From positions 1 to 38,157 of the forward strand of contig DYTO01000008.1 of assembly GCA_020725895.1 (NCBI GenBank): a stretch of DNA of 38,157 nt, given 5' to 3'. The translations under genes and the position numbers were made by a program. Position 1 is the stretch's first letter. Each line of letters begins with the position of its first letter. This DNA is from Candidatus Hadarchaeum sp. GTDB taxonomy: Archaea; Hadarchaeota; Hadarchaeia; Hadarchaeales; Hadarchaeaceae. The notes beneath the pieces were generated by a model that was not told the origin of the DNA, did not search any database, and was given only the letters and a program-made list of their open reading frames with translations. This document shows, in pieces, positions 7,748-16,241 of this stretch.

Positions 7748-9469
7748 ATGCAATACTTGAAACTGGCCGAGGCGTTCGAGCGCCTGGAGAAAACTTCGTC
7801 ATACTTGGAAAAGAACTCCGTCCTCGCCGATATTTTGAAGGAAGCGCAGAGCAAGGAAGTTGAGCAGGTTGTCTTGCTTTCTCTGGGCAGGCCGTGGCCA
7901 CCTTACATTTCGAAAGAAACCGGAGTCGGGATGCAGCAGATAAAGAAGGCGGTTTCAGTCGCCTCCGGATATTCGATTTCGGAGATTGAGAAGATGATGA
8001 GGGACGTGGGGGATCTGGGAGAAGTCGCCCGCAAACTCCTGTCAAAAAAACGCCAAGTCTCTCTCCTGAAAGAGCAGTTGACCGTGAAGGAAGTCTTTGA
8101 AACAGTGAGACAGCTCGCGGAAATATCTGGTTCGGGCTCGGTTGACAGAAAAATAGAATCAATATCAAAACTCCTGACGAGCGCGGAACCTGTGGAAGCG
8201 AAGTTCGTCGTAAGGACGGTTCTGGGTGATTTGAGAGTCGGCGTGGCAGACGGAAGGCTCAGGGATGCGATAGCGTCGGCTTTCAAAGTGTCTTCAGAGA
8301 CGGTGGAGCACGCATACATGTTGACGACGGACTATTCCCAGGTCGCGAAGGCAGCCGCGGAGGGCGGGGAAAAAAGTCTTGGCAAGCTCGGCGTTTCGGT
8401 CGGGCATCCGGTGAACCCGATGCTCGCGCAGCGCACGGAGAGCGTCGAAGAAATCCTGAAACGGATGAAGGGAAAATGCGCTTTCGAGATAAAGTTGGAC
8501 GGGATTAGGATTCAGGTCCACAAGGATGACGATGAGATTTTCTTGTTCACGAGGCGGATGGAGGATTACACGAAGATGTTTCCGGATATTTTGGACTCGC
8601 TCAGAAAGTCAATCAGACTAAAGCGCGCGATCGTCGACGGCGAGCTCGTGGCGATAGACAAAAGCACCGGAAAACCAATGCCGTTCCAGGAAGTCCTGAA
8701 GCGCCGGAGAAAATACGAGGTCAAAGAGGCTGCGAAACAGATTCCTGTTGAGATTCACCTGTTCGACATTTTGCTTTCCGAAGACGGGATGCTGATGAAT
8801 GAAAGTTACACTAAGAGACGGAAAATCCTGGAAAAAATAGCAAAGCCGGGGGAGCGCGTGAAGGTCGTCGAACAGAAAGTGCTTGACAATGCAGCCGAGA
8901 TAAACGCGTTTGCATCACGGGCAATCAAGATAGGGCACGAGGGTCTCGTGGCGAAAGACCCAGACTCAACATATCGGGCCGGAAGGCGGGAATTCGTCTG
9001 GCTGAAGTTGAAACCGACGCTCGAGACGCTCGACTTGGTTGTGGTTGGCGCGCTCTATGGGAAAGGAAAACGCACGGGGTCGTTCGGAAGCTACTTGCTC
9101 GCGGCGTTCGACCAGGACAGCGAAAAATACAAGACGATAACAAAGTGCGGCAGCGGGTATACTGACGAGGACCTCGAGGATTTGACTAAGATTTTCAGGA
9201 AGATCCAGGTCAAGAAGCCCCACCCGGATGTTGAGATAGAGTTGAAGTGCGACGCTTACTTTGAGCCAAAAGTCGTTTTCGAAATAAATTACGAGGAGAT
9301 ACAAAAGAGCCCGGCCGAAAAGCACACGTCAGGGTACGGGCTCAGGTTTCCGCGTTTCGTCAGAATCCGTGAGGACAAAAAGCCCGAAGAAGTGAACACG
9401 ATCGATGAGGTCATCGAGTTTTACAGGAAGCAAGAGGAAAGAAAAGCCAAATCTCGAGGCGACGTCTAG
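7748..9469 (+). CDS. lig: ATP-dependent DNA ligase, archaeal type
   Basis: The track ORF (7412) merely extends through dacZ in another frame. The ATG at 7748, preceded by GAGGTG, gives 573 residues, normal for archaeal replicative ligases. An N-terminal DNA-binding domain (about 1-215) is followed by the nucleotidyltransferase domain with the adenylated lysine K249 in EIKLDGIR. 'VDGELVAID' (motif III), 'EGLVAKDP' (motif IV) and 'WLKLKP' (motif V) follow, with an OB-fold domain to the C-terminus. It seals nicks in replication and repair. The start lies 41 bases after dacZ, so co-transcription is likely. Its TAG stop is shared, in the palindrome CTAG, with the convergent DHH nuclease gene. ATP is the expected cofactor from the family, though some members also use ADP. 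Confidence 0.92.
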   Translation: MQYLKLAEAFERLEKTSSYLEKNSVLADILKEAQSKEVEQVVLLSLGRPWPPYISKETGVGMQQIKKAVSVASGYSISEIEKMMRDVGDLGEVARKLLSKKRQVSLLKEQLTVKEVFETVRQLAEISGSGSVDRKIESISKLLTSAEPVEAKFVVRTVLGDLRVGVADGRLRDAIASAFKVSSETVEHAYMLTTDYSQVAKAAAEGGEKSLGKLGVSVGHPVNPMLAQRTESVEEILKRMKGKCAFEIKLDGIRIQVHKDDDEIFLFTRRMEDYTKMFPDILDSLRKSIRLKRAIVDGELVAIDKSTGKPMPFQEVLKRRRKYEVKEAAKQIPVEIHLFDILLSEDGMLMNESYTKRRKILEKIAKPGERVKVVEQKVLDNAAEINAFASRAIKIGHEGLVAKDPDSTYRAGRREFVWLKLKPTLETLDLVVVGALYGKGKRTGSFGSYLLAAFDQDSEKYKTITKCGSGYTDEDLEDLTKIFRKIQVKKPHPDVEIELKCDAYFEPKVVFEINYEEIQKSPAEKHTSGYGLRFPRFVRIREDKKPEEVNTIDEVIEFYRKQEERKAKSRGDV

Positions 9470-10869
9470 CTGACTTCCAACTGCGCAAGCAGCCTTTCCT
9501 CAAATCTCTGCAAAAATTCCTGGACGCGGCTCTCTTCAACCTGCGCGCCGCAAGCGACAGCGTGGCCGCCGCCTTCTCCGCCGACGGCCTTTGCCGCGGC
9601 TTTCATCGCCTTTGCCATGTCCAATCCCCTGAGGAAGAGGAGTTTCGAGCACCTGGCAGAGGCCTTCGCCATGCCGTCGGTCGACACTATGCCGACTATC
9701 GGCCGGTACGGGTCGGAGTTCGAGTTTCCGAGTGTCAGGCTCGCAATCGTGCCAATGAACGTTTCCTTTATCTCGCCTGTCGCGTCAAAATACTGTATGT
9801 ACTCTTTCGGCCCGCGCTTCAGGCCGCTCGTTTCGACGAAGTCGAGGCCCTCCGCGATGTTGCGCCTGTGGTATCTTATCAGGTTCGACATCGCCCGGCA
9901 GTATGTATTGCGGTCTCCCTTCGCCACCTCCAAACCTATCAAGGGCTGTTCATGCCTAGCGGTGGAGTTCAAGCAAGTTGAAAATTCATCCACATCCTTC
10001 AGCATCGAGCGCTCGCTCTCTTTCTTCATCGTGTACGTTTCACCGACGACGAGGCTAGGAACGTATTTCACGAGATCGTCCGGGATGTTCGTGTAAGCGA
10101 GCGAAATCAGTTCAGATGCCAGCCTCTGTTTTTCCTCCGCCTTAAGGTCGACTGGGCGGCGCCATTTGCCGCCGTGTTTGAGGTCTATCCCGAGTTCCTT
10201 GAGCAAACTGACGCATCCGGCAGTGGAGTTGCTCACCCCAGGGATCGCCGGGTCAGAGAAGTATTCCAGGGATTTGAAAATAGGGCGAGAATGCCGTCCG
10301 TAAAGAAGAATGTCCATGTTTTTTTCGACAACTCCAGCGTCTATCGCGTCCTGCAGTATCTCCCTGTTGTAGCCCGAAAGACGCCCCCACGCATTTTGGA
10401 TGTCGCCGATCGCGCCGACCATGGCCGTCGCCGCGAGGTCCTTGTTGCCAGCGTCGAGCTCGCGAGCGATCAGATATGCCATCCCGGCCCCGCTAATCTC
10501 GTGCATCCCATCGACACCGAACTTGTGGGCGTTCAGATGGACGAGTTCAGGCCAGCCGTCGACGTCCTCGGGCTCGTGATGGTCCGCGATTATCACATTT
10601 TTGCCTAGGAATTTTTCCCTGACGTTGCTCATCTGGGAGCTCCCGAGATCCGTGAATATCGTCAAGTCAGGTGCATCGATTTTTTTGAGGTTTTCCCTGT
10701 AAAGCATCCGCACAAATTTGACGTTGTGCTTAATATCCAGCCTGTCGAGGGCCTTTGAAATGACGGCCGCCGCGCAAACGCCGTCCGAGTCCATGTGGGA
10801 GACTACATCTATCGACGAACTTCTGTGTTTTCTTATAACCTCGGCGGCTTCGCGTGCAGTTTTCAACAT
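9466..10869 (-). CDS. DHH-family single-strand nuclease, archaeal RecJ/GAN-like
   Basis: 467 residues, close to the length of archaeal GINS-associated nuclease (GAN). DHH motifs in order are 'SHMDSDGVCAA' (I), 'FTDLGSS' (II), 'IADHHEPED' (III) and 'GAIGD' (IV). The C-terminal DHHA1 part ends in 'GGEGGGHAVACGA'. Family members degrade single-stranded DNA or RNA 5'-3' with Mn2+ and can bind GINS and the CMG helicase. Lying next to DNA ligase, a role in lagging-strand maturation or repair is reasonable but inferred. The ATG at 10869 follows CAGGT about seven bases upstream. The last four bases of this gene and of lig are the same CTAG. A nanoRNase or phosphoesterase role cannot be excluded. Confidence 0.85.
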   Translation of the reverse strand: MLKTAREAAEVIRKHRSSSIDVVSHMDSDGVCAAAVISKALDRLDIKHNVKFVRMLYRENLKKIDAPDLTIFTDLGSSQMSNVREKFLGKNVIIADHHEPEDVDGWPELVHLNAHKFGVDGMHEISGAGMAYLIARELDAGNKDLAATAMVGAIGDIQNAWGRLSGYNREILQDAIDAGVVEKNMDILLYGRHSRPIFKSLEYFSDPAIPGVSNSTAGCVSLLKELGIDLKHGGKWRRPVDLKAEEKQRLASELISLAYTNIPDDLVKYVPSLVVGETYTMKKESERSMLKDVDEFSTCLNSTARHEQPLIGLEVAKGDRNTYCRAMSNLIRYHRRNIAEGLDFVETSGLKRGPKEYIQYFDATGEIKETFIGTIASLTLGNSNSDPYRPIVGIVSTDGMAKASARCSKLLFLRGLDMAKAMKAAAKAVGGEGGGHAVACGAQVEESRVQEFLQRFEERLLAQLEVS

Positions 10870-10895
10870 ACCCGTACCTGATAACTTTTTATTGT

Positions 10896-11105
10896 ATGTT
10901 TGTAAATTTTGCGGTGGTGCACTTGCATAAATACTACGTATATATCGGAGCGCTTCTGATGGGCTGGAGCGGGCTGGCGACTGGTTTCAGGGCCATGATT
11001 ATCGGAGATTACAACCCATACCTCGCGGCAACAGGTTTTTTGATAGGCGGCGCTTTGTTGGCATACTCCATTAACAGGCGGTTGAGCCATCCGAAGGGGA
11101 AATAG
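10896..11105 (+). CDS. Small two-helix membrane protein, unknown
   Basis: The track start (10854) lies inside the divergent nuclease gene and is unlikely. From the ATG at 10896 the product is 69 residues. A TTG at about 10923, six bases after GGTGGTG, is an equally good start. Either way there are two hydrophobic segments (YYVYIGALLMGWSGLATGF and YLAATGFLIGGALLAYSI) and a basic tail (NRRLSHPKGK). I do not recognise the family. The TAG stop abuts the ATG of mtnA with no gap, so the two are probably translated from one message. It could be a spurious ORF, but the two helices and the exact junction favour a real gene. Confidence 0.5.
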   Translation: MFVNFAVVHLHKYYVYIGALLMGWSGLATGFRAMIIGDYNPYLAATGFLIGGALLAYSINRRLSHPKGK

Positions 11106-12134
11106 ATGAGAACGATTGAACTTCGCGGCAAGGATGTTTTGATGATAGACCAGACTTTGCTCCCGAACGAGCTGAAAGTGATTAGGTGCCGCAGCGCGGA
11201 GGAGGTCGCGAGGGCGATAGAGGGAATGAAAATACGCGGGGCCCCGGCATTGGCGGCAGCGGCTGCGATGGGCTTGGCTGTGACCGCGCTCAGGAGCAGG
11301 GCGAGGGACAAGGCAAGTCTGATGGAGGAGCTTGAGCGCGCTTCCGAGAGGATAGCAAAAACGAGGCCAACCGCCGTCAACCTTTTCGTTGGACTTGAGA
11401 GAGCGATGTCGGCCGCGAGCGATGCAAAGGATGTGGGTGCCGCGAAGAAATCCGTTGCTTCGGAGGCTCAGCGGGCGGCAGAGGAGGATATCGAGGTCAA
11501 CCGCGCAATCGGTCGAAACGGGGCTAAGCTGCTTAAAAATGGGGACACAGTCATGACGCACTGCAACGCCGGTTCGCTGGCGACGGTGGACTACGGCACG
11601 GCAGAAGGGGTCTTCCGCGCCGCTTGGGAGGCAGGGAAGAAGATCAAAGTGATCGCGAGGGAAACCCGCCCGCTCCTACAAGGGGCCAGGCTGACAGCCT
11701 GGGAGCTGAAGAGAGATGGAATACCTGTGAAGGTCATAGTGGACAGCGCAGCGGGGCACTTGATGGCGCACGGGCAGATCGACGTCGTTGTTGTCGGGGC
11801 GGACAGAATCGTCGCGAATGGCGACACTGCGAACAAGATCGGCACATACCCCCTTGCGCTCGTCGCGAAGGAACACGGAGTGCCCTTCTACGTTGCGGCG
11901 CCGCTCAGCACGATAGACATGAAGACCAAGAGCGGGAAAGAAATCCCGATAGAGTTCAGAGATCAGGAGGAAGTGGCCGTCTGGGGAACGAAGAGGTACG
12001 TGCCGAAAGGAGTTGAGGTCCTGAACCCGGCTTTCGACGTGACGCCTGCAAAATTGATCACGGCGATAATAACCGAAAAAGGCGTTGTTAAACCAAATGA
12101 TTTGAAGTCCTTATTTGTCAAACGTAAAAATTGA
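11106..12134 (+). CDS. mtnA: S-methyl-5-thioribose-1-phosphate isomerase
   Basis: 342 residues. The family is clear from 'GMKIRGAPALAAAAAMG', 'MTHCNAGSLATVDYGTAEGVFRAAW', 'RETRPLLQGARLTAWEL', 'GADRIVANGDTANKIGTYPLALVAKEHGVPFYVAAPLSTID' and 'NPAFDVTPAKLITAIITEKGV'. The catalytic pair is visible as C153 and D233. It converts methylthioribose-1-phosphate to methylthioribulose-1-phosphate in methionine salvage; related enzymes also act on 5-deoxyribose-1-phosphate. It belongs to the eIF2B-related isomerases, but the TRPLLQGARLTA segment favours MtnA over ribose-1,5-bisphosphate isomerase. Possible pathway partners in the window are the deaminase-like amidohydrolase (21.7 kb) and a nucleoside phosphorylase (24.4 kb). 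Confidence 0.9.
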   Translation: MRTIELRGKDVLMIDQTLLPNELKVIRCRSAEEVARAIEGMKIRGAPALAAAAAMGLAVTALRSRARDKASLMEELERASERIAKTRPTAVNLFVGLERAMSAASDAKDVGAAKKSVASEAQRAAEEDIEVNRAIGRNGAKLLKNGDTVMTHCNAGSLATVDYGTAEGVFRAAWEAGKKIKVIARETRPLLQGARLTAWELKRDGIPVKVIVDSAAGHLMAHGQIDVVVVGADRIVANGDTANKIGTYPLALVAKEHGVPFYVAAPLSTIDMKTKSGKEIPIEFRDQEEVAVWGTKRYVPKGVEVLNPAFDVTPAKLITAIITEKGVVKPNDLKSLFVKRKN

Positions 12135-12138
12135 TTGC

Positions 12139-13539
12139 ATGAGAATGAAAATTTTATTCGTCTCAATTTTGATTTTTGTTTTGGCTGCGGCGGTCGTCTC
12201 GAAACCTTTTTTCACCGGCACGGCCACTGAACCGTTCAGCGAAAACGTATCTTCTCAGCAACCGGCCGAAGCGTCGACATCTGATTATCGCGCTGAGGAA
12301 TGGCCGATGGCGTTCCACGACCTGAGGCATACCGGATACACGTCGGCTTTCCCCCCATCTCCTTTGGAGAATGCAGTTAAACTGAAGTGGAGCTTTACCA
12401 CCGGGTCTTGGATTTATTCGTCTCCAGCCATCGTCGACATCGACAATGACGGAAGCATGGAAGTTGTTTTTGGCTCATCGGACGAGAATCTTTACGCACT
12501 TTCGGGCGAAAACGGCGATTTGGAGTGGGTTTTCTCCGCCGACAACGTTATTTGGTCCTCTCCTGCAGTTGTTGAAACTGAAAACGGCAAGAGAGTGTTC
12601 TTTGGGTCAAGGGGTGGGAAGTTTTTCGCGCTGAACGCCGACAACGGCGATTTGGCATGGTCAGCCACTTTGGAAGGTGAAGTAGTTTCCTCACCAGCCG
12701 CCGCGGATATCGATAATGACGGAGTGGTGGAAGTTCTGATCGGGAGTGAAGGGATAAGATGGGGCGCGCAGCCAGTGGAAAATGGAAAACTTTACGCATT
12801 CACAGCGGATAATGGCGGCATTGAATGGATTTACACTGCCGACTCACCGATTCACCACTCAGTTCCGGCAATCGCAGATTTGGACACAGACGGCGGCATG
12901 GAAGTGATAGTTTCGTCTTGGGCGGGAACGATTTACGACATTTTAGGAGAAAATGGACAACTGAGCTGGTCTAACGATGTAGCATTGGATTCTCCAGCCA
13001 AATACCCAACTTCTTATTCTTCGGCCAGCATTTTGGACGTCGATGGCAACGGCGTTCTTGACGTAATGCTCGGAACCGATGAGAACAGCATTTTTTTGTA
13101 CATGAATTCCAACGCTCTTCGTGATGTAATCCCCCTACCAAACCAAGTTCGTACAGTACCTTCCTTCGCAGACCTCGACAACGACGGAAATCTCGAACTT
13201 GTGGTTGGTCTTCATGAAGGAGAGAACTCGGGCGGGGGCATCGTCAGTATCGCCGCCGAAAATGGACAAATAAATTGGATAAACGAATTTGACGGGCCAT
13301 CCTCGTCCACTCCCGCCATCGCAGATATCGACGGCGACGGCGCCATCGAAGTGATGATTGGAAACGATGATGGGAACCTGTACTGTTTCAACGGAAAAAC
13401 AGGCGAGCTCGAGTGGAAATATTCAACTGGGGGCGTGATTCGATCGTCACCTGTGATTGCAGACGTTGACAACGACCGAGTGCCGGAGATACTGATAGGT
13501 TCTTATGACAACAGTCTTTACGTTCTTTCTCTTGGTTGA
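12139..13539 (+). CDS. Secreted FG-GAP/PQQ-like beta-propeller protein
   Basis: The track start (12115) overlaps mtnA. The ATG at 12139 (MRMKILFVSILIFVLAAAVVS), four bases after the mtnA TGA, gives a 466-residue protein with a signal peptide or anchor. The body is a beta-propeller of about seven or eight blades, each with a calcium-loop-like DxDxDG (DIDNDGSMEVV, DIDNDGVVEVL, DVDGNGVLDVM, DLDNDGNLELV, DIDGDGAIEVM, DVDNDRVPEIL). These are interleaved with PQQ-like strands (GDLEWVF, GKTGELEWKYS). It should fold outside the cell and bind Ca2+. No catalytic role can be read. In most blades the usual TG before the tryptophan strand is ENG or DNG, echoing the Asn-rich surface proteins at the window start. 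It ends 11 bases from convergent apgM. Confidence 0.78.
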   Translation: MRMKILFVSILIFVLAAAVVSKPFFTGTATEPFSENVSSQQPAEASTSDYRAEEWPMAFHDLRHTGYTSAFPPSPLENAVKLKWSFTTGSWIYSSPAIVDIDNDGSMEVVFGSSDENLYALSGENGDLEWVFSADNVIWSSPAVVETENGKRVFFGSRGGKFFALNADNGDLAWSATLEGEVVSSPAAADIDNDGVVEVLIGSEGIRWGAQPVENGKLYAFTADNGGIEWIYTADSPIHHSVPAIADLDTDGGMEVIVSSWAGTIYDILGENGQLSWSNDVALDSPAKYPTSYSSASILDVDGNGVLDVMLGTDENSIFLYMNSNALRDVIPLPNQVRTVPSFADLDNDGNLELVVGLHEGENSGGGIVSIAAENGQINWINEFDGPSSSTPAIADIDGDGAIEVMIGNDDGNLYCFNGKTGELEWKYSTGGVIRSSPVIADVDNDRVPEILIGSYDNSLYVLSLG

Positions 13540-13550
13540 AAAACAAAATT

Positions 13551-14831
13551 TTACGCGCCGAACTTTTGAGTTTTCCCCATCAGGTTGGCCAAAATCGGCA
13601 AGAGGTCCTTGCCCCTTATCCTGCCAAGCCCACCCTCCGTCACTGAGCGCTCCCCGAACTCTTGGACATCATCCACGCGCACGCTGTCCCCAGAGATCAG
13701 CACCGGGACGGGGTCGCCAGTGTGGTCTTTCACGCTGACAGGCGTCGTGTGGTCTGCAGTGACTGTTATCAGGTCGACCTCGTCGATGAACTGGCTGAGG
13801 ATAGCGTCGATTTTCTCGATCAATTCTATCTTCGCGCGAGCGTTGCCGTCGTGGCTGGCCTCATCAGTACCTTTTACGTGGAGCAAGACGAAGTCCTGGT
13901 CCTCGAAAGACTTCAGGACGACCTTTGCTTTTGCGTGCAAGTCGGTGTTGACACTGCCGGTCGCTCCCGGCACGTCGACAACCCTCATTCCCGCCAATCG
14001 GCAAACTCCTTTGACGAGGGCCGCCGCGGCCACACAGGTCCCGTCCACCCCGAATCTTTCCTTTATCGGAGTAAGGTGAGGAACGATTCCGCCGCCTCTC
14101 AGTAGCAGATAGTTCGCCGCCGGCAGATTGTTTTTTTTGCGCTCGACGTTCAGTGGATGCTTGTCAAGCGCGTCGTATGCTTTTTTTGAGAACTCGTTGA
14201 GTATTTTCGCTGTTTTCACAGCCCTGTTCCTTCGCACAACGTACTTCCTTATCCCTCCGGTTATGAGCGGGTATACCGGAAGCGTCGGTTGCTGTTCTTG
14301 CAAGAGTGGCGCGATTCTAAGCGGTTTTTTCCCGACTTCATGTGGGTCGGAGTCGGATACTTCGTGAGACAGCCCTTCCCCCCTCAACACGAAAGCGCCC
14401 CGATGACCTGTCGTGCTCTTGAAAATTATTTTCGCCCCTTTCACAGAAATTTTTTGCAGTTCTTCAGCGAGCGGTTCGGTCCCGCTTATCCTTCCAGCCC
14501 TCCTGTCCGTGATCGCCCCGGAATCGTCAACAGTCGCAAAGTTGGCTCTGAAAGCCACGTCACCTCCCTTCAGGTCGATTCCGGCCCCAGCCGCTTCGAA
14601 AGGCCCCCGACCGGTGTAAACCTCGTAGGGGTCGTAACCCAACAGCGCCAGATGAGCGGTATCGCTTCCAGGCGTTATCCCGGGCGCGATCGTGTCTATT
14701 ATCCCGCACACGCCGTGTTTGGCGAGCCAATCCATGTTTGGCGTGTTCGCTATCTCTAGAGGCGTCTTGTTCGCCAGTTCCGGGACCGGCCTGTCCGCCA
14801 TCCCGTCGCAGATGATGAGCAGCGTCTTCAT
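13551..14831 (-). CDS. apgM: Cofactor-independent phosphoglycerate mutase, archaeal ApgM
   Basis: 426 residues, normal for the archaeal family (COG3635) of the alkaline-phosphatase superfamily. It opens 'MKTLLIICDGMADRPVPEL' with metal ligand D9. S56 in 'GITPGSDTAHLALLGYDP' is the expected phosphoserine nucleophile. The C-terminal metal motif is 'LITVTADHTTPVSVKDHTGDPVPVLI'. It interconverts 3- and 2-phosphoglycerate in glycolysis/gluconeogenesis without bisphosphoglycerate. The ATG follows GGGGAC, with a TATA-like CAATTTTTATC about 20-25 nt upstream on the minus strand. It is divergent from tiaS with a 55-base promoter region. Confidence 0.92.
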   Translation of the reverse strand: MKTLLIICDGMADRPVPELANKTPLEIANTPNMDWLAKHGVCGIIDTIAPGITPGSDTAHLALLGYDPYEVYTGRGPFEAAGAGIDLKGGDVAFRANFATVDDSGAITDRRAGRISGTEPLAEELQKISVKGAKIIFKSTTGHRGAFVLRGEGLSHEVSDSDPHEVGKKPLRIAPLLQEQQPTLPVYPLITGGIRKYVVRRNRAVKTAKILNEFSKKAYDALDKHPLNVERKKNNLPAANYLLLRGGGIVPHLTPIKERFGVDGTCVAAAALVKGVCRLAGMRVVDVPGATGSVNTDLHAKAKVVLKSFEDQDFVLLHVKGTDEASHDGNARAKIELIEKIDAILSQFIDEVDLITVTADHTTPVSVKDHTGDPVPVLISGDSVRVDDVQEFGERSVTEGGLGRIRGKDLLPILANLMGKTQKFGA

Positions 14832-14886
14832 ATACGTCCCCTACAAGATAAAAATTGAGTAAAGAAAAAGGTTTGGTTGCGACTAG

Positions 14887-16200
14887 ATGTCCGAGAAAAA
14901 ACGCATTTTGCACGTTGGAATCGACGATACGGACTCGAAGAAAGGGATGTGCACGACATACGTAGGGGCGGTCGTCAAGGGGGAGCTTGAAAAGATAGGG
15001 GTGAAGATCGTCGGTCTACCAAAACTGGTCCGTCTGAACCCCGCGTGCCCGTTCAAGACCCGCGGCAACTGCAGCGTGGCCATGACTCTTGAAGTTTCAG
15101 ACGAGGAAATACCGATGGTCAAAAAAATAGTTCTAGAAAAAGTCGGAGAGCTGGCAGAACTCAAAGTTGAAACGACGAACCCCGGCGTGGTTTTCTACAA
15201 GAACAAGGAAATACCGCCAGAAGTCAGGGCATTTTCCAAAAAGGTCGTGCGTGAAATAGTGAAGATCGAGGACGCGGAGAAAATCGCAGACGAAATCGGC
15301 GCGGATTTGCACAAGTTCAAGGTTGGTCGCGGGATAATCGGCGCTCTCGCAGCGATAGGGAACGTCCTCGAGGAAGACAGGACTTTTGAACTGATTGCTT
15401 ATCGCACTCCCGAGAACAGGGGGCGCCCCAGGAAAATCGATGCCGAGTCGGTCTTGGCCATGAATTCAAAAATTTTCCCAGAGACCTTTGACAACCTGGA
15501 CCCATCTACCGGAGAAATCAGGATAACGCCCCACACCCCATGCCCGATTCTTTACGGTATCCGCGGCGAATCAGTTTCATCAGTGGAATCCGCGCAAAAG
15601 ATTGTAAAGGCAGGCGAGCCCATCGAACGCATGGTGATTTACATGACGAACCAAGGGACCGATGAGCACCTCAGAAAAGCAAAAATTTCCGAGATCAAGC
15701 CATTCTGGTCGGTTTCCGTGAAAGGTAAAGTTTCGTCGTCGCCAAAGATAATCCCCGGCGGCCACGTGATTTTCAACATTTCCGATGAAACAGGCAAAAT
15801 CGACTGCGCAGCCTATGAGCCAACCCGCCAATTCCGCGATGTCGCGAAAAACCTGGCGGAGGGTGACGTCGTCATCGCTCACGGCGGCGTCAAGGAAAAG
15901 CCGGAAATTCCGCTCACGATTAACCTAGAAAAGATCGAGATATTGGCGCTTGAGCCCAAGTTCTTGAAAAGAAACCCGAAATGCTCCAAATGCAGCAAAC
16001 GCATGAAGTCCGAAGGGAGGATGAAAGGCTATTCCTGCGTCAAGTGCGGGATCAAGGCACCGCAGAATTCAGTTGAAACGGTCCCGGTTGACAGGAGAAT
16101 CGATGTTGGCAAATACGAGGTCCCGCCGCGGGCTAGAAGGCACTTGGCGCGCCCGCTTGTGAGGGAATACCGGGTCAAACCTCAAACACTGGAGTTCTGA
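14887..16200 (+). CDS. tiaS: tRNA(Ile2) 2-agmatinylcytidine synthetase
   Basis: 437 residues. The N-terminal 'HVGIDDTDSKKGMCTTYVGA' and 'RLNPACPFKTRGNCSVAM' are the TiaS catalytic-domain signatures. A middle segment has 'VGRGIIGALAAIGN' and 'ITPHTPCPILYGIRGE'. An OB-fold (about residues 275-350) and a C-terminal zinc ribbon (CSKCSKRM...CVKC) complete the family architecture. TiaS attaches agmatine to C34 of tRNA-Ile(CAU) using ATP, so that it reads AUA and not AUG. Its presence implies a tRNA-Ile with a CAU anticodon elsewhere in the genome. It is divergent from apgM and probably monocistronic; a TATA element lies before the next gene. Confidence 0.92.
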   Translation: MSEKKRILHVGIDDTDSKKGMCTTYVGAVVKGELEKIGVKIVGLPKLVRLNPACPFKTRGNCSVAMTLEVSDEEIPMVKKIVLEKVGELAELKVETTNPGVVFYKNKEIPPEVRAFSKKVVREIVKIEDAEKIADEIGADLHKFKVGRGIIGALAAIGNVLEEDRTFELIAYRTPENRGRPRKIDAESVLAMNSKIFPETFDNLDPSTGEIRITPHTPCPILYGIRGESVSSVESAQKIVKAGEPIERMVIYMTNQGTDEHLRKAKISEIKPFWSVSVKGKVSSSPKIIPGGHVIFNISDETGKIDCAAYEPTRQFRDVAKNLAEGDVVIAHGGVKEKPEIPLTINLEKIEILALEPKFLKRNPKCSKCSKRMKSEGRMKGYSCVKCGIKAPQNSVETVPVDRRIDVGKYEVPPRARRHLARPLVREYRVKPQTLEF

Positions 16201-16202
16201 AT

Positions 16203-16212
16203 AAATTTATAG
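16203..16212 (+). promoter_or_regulatory. TATA box for the 16242 gene
   Basis: AAATTTATAG lies just after the tiaS stop and about 30 nt before the GTG at 16242, giving a nearly leaderless message for the unknown protein and the membrane protein after it. Confidence 0.5.
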
Positions 16213-16241
16213 CGAGGAAAAAGAATTCTAGTTGTGATAAC

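Noticed and set aside
9466-10869. DHH protein as a c-di-AMP phosphodiesterase (GdpP/DhhP) matching DacZ
   Set aside because: Its length and motif spacing are closer to archaeal GAN/RecJ-like nucleases, and GdpP-type PAS and GGDEF parts are absent. Mentioned only as a test in the dacZ finding.
11106-12134. Ribose-1,5-bisphosphate isomerase of the archaeal AMP pathway
   Set aside because: The RETRPLLQGARLTAWEL and GDTANKIGTY segments are those of MtnA; the related isomerase differs in these regions.
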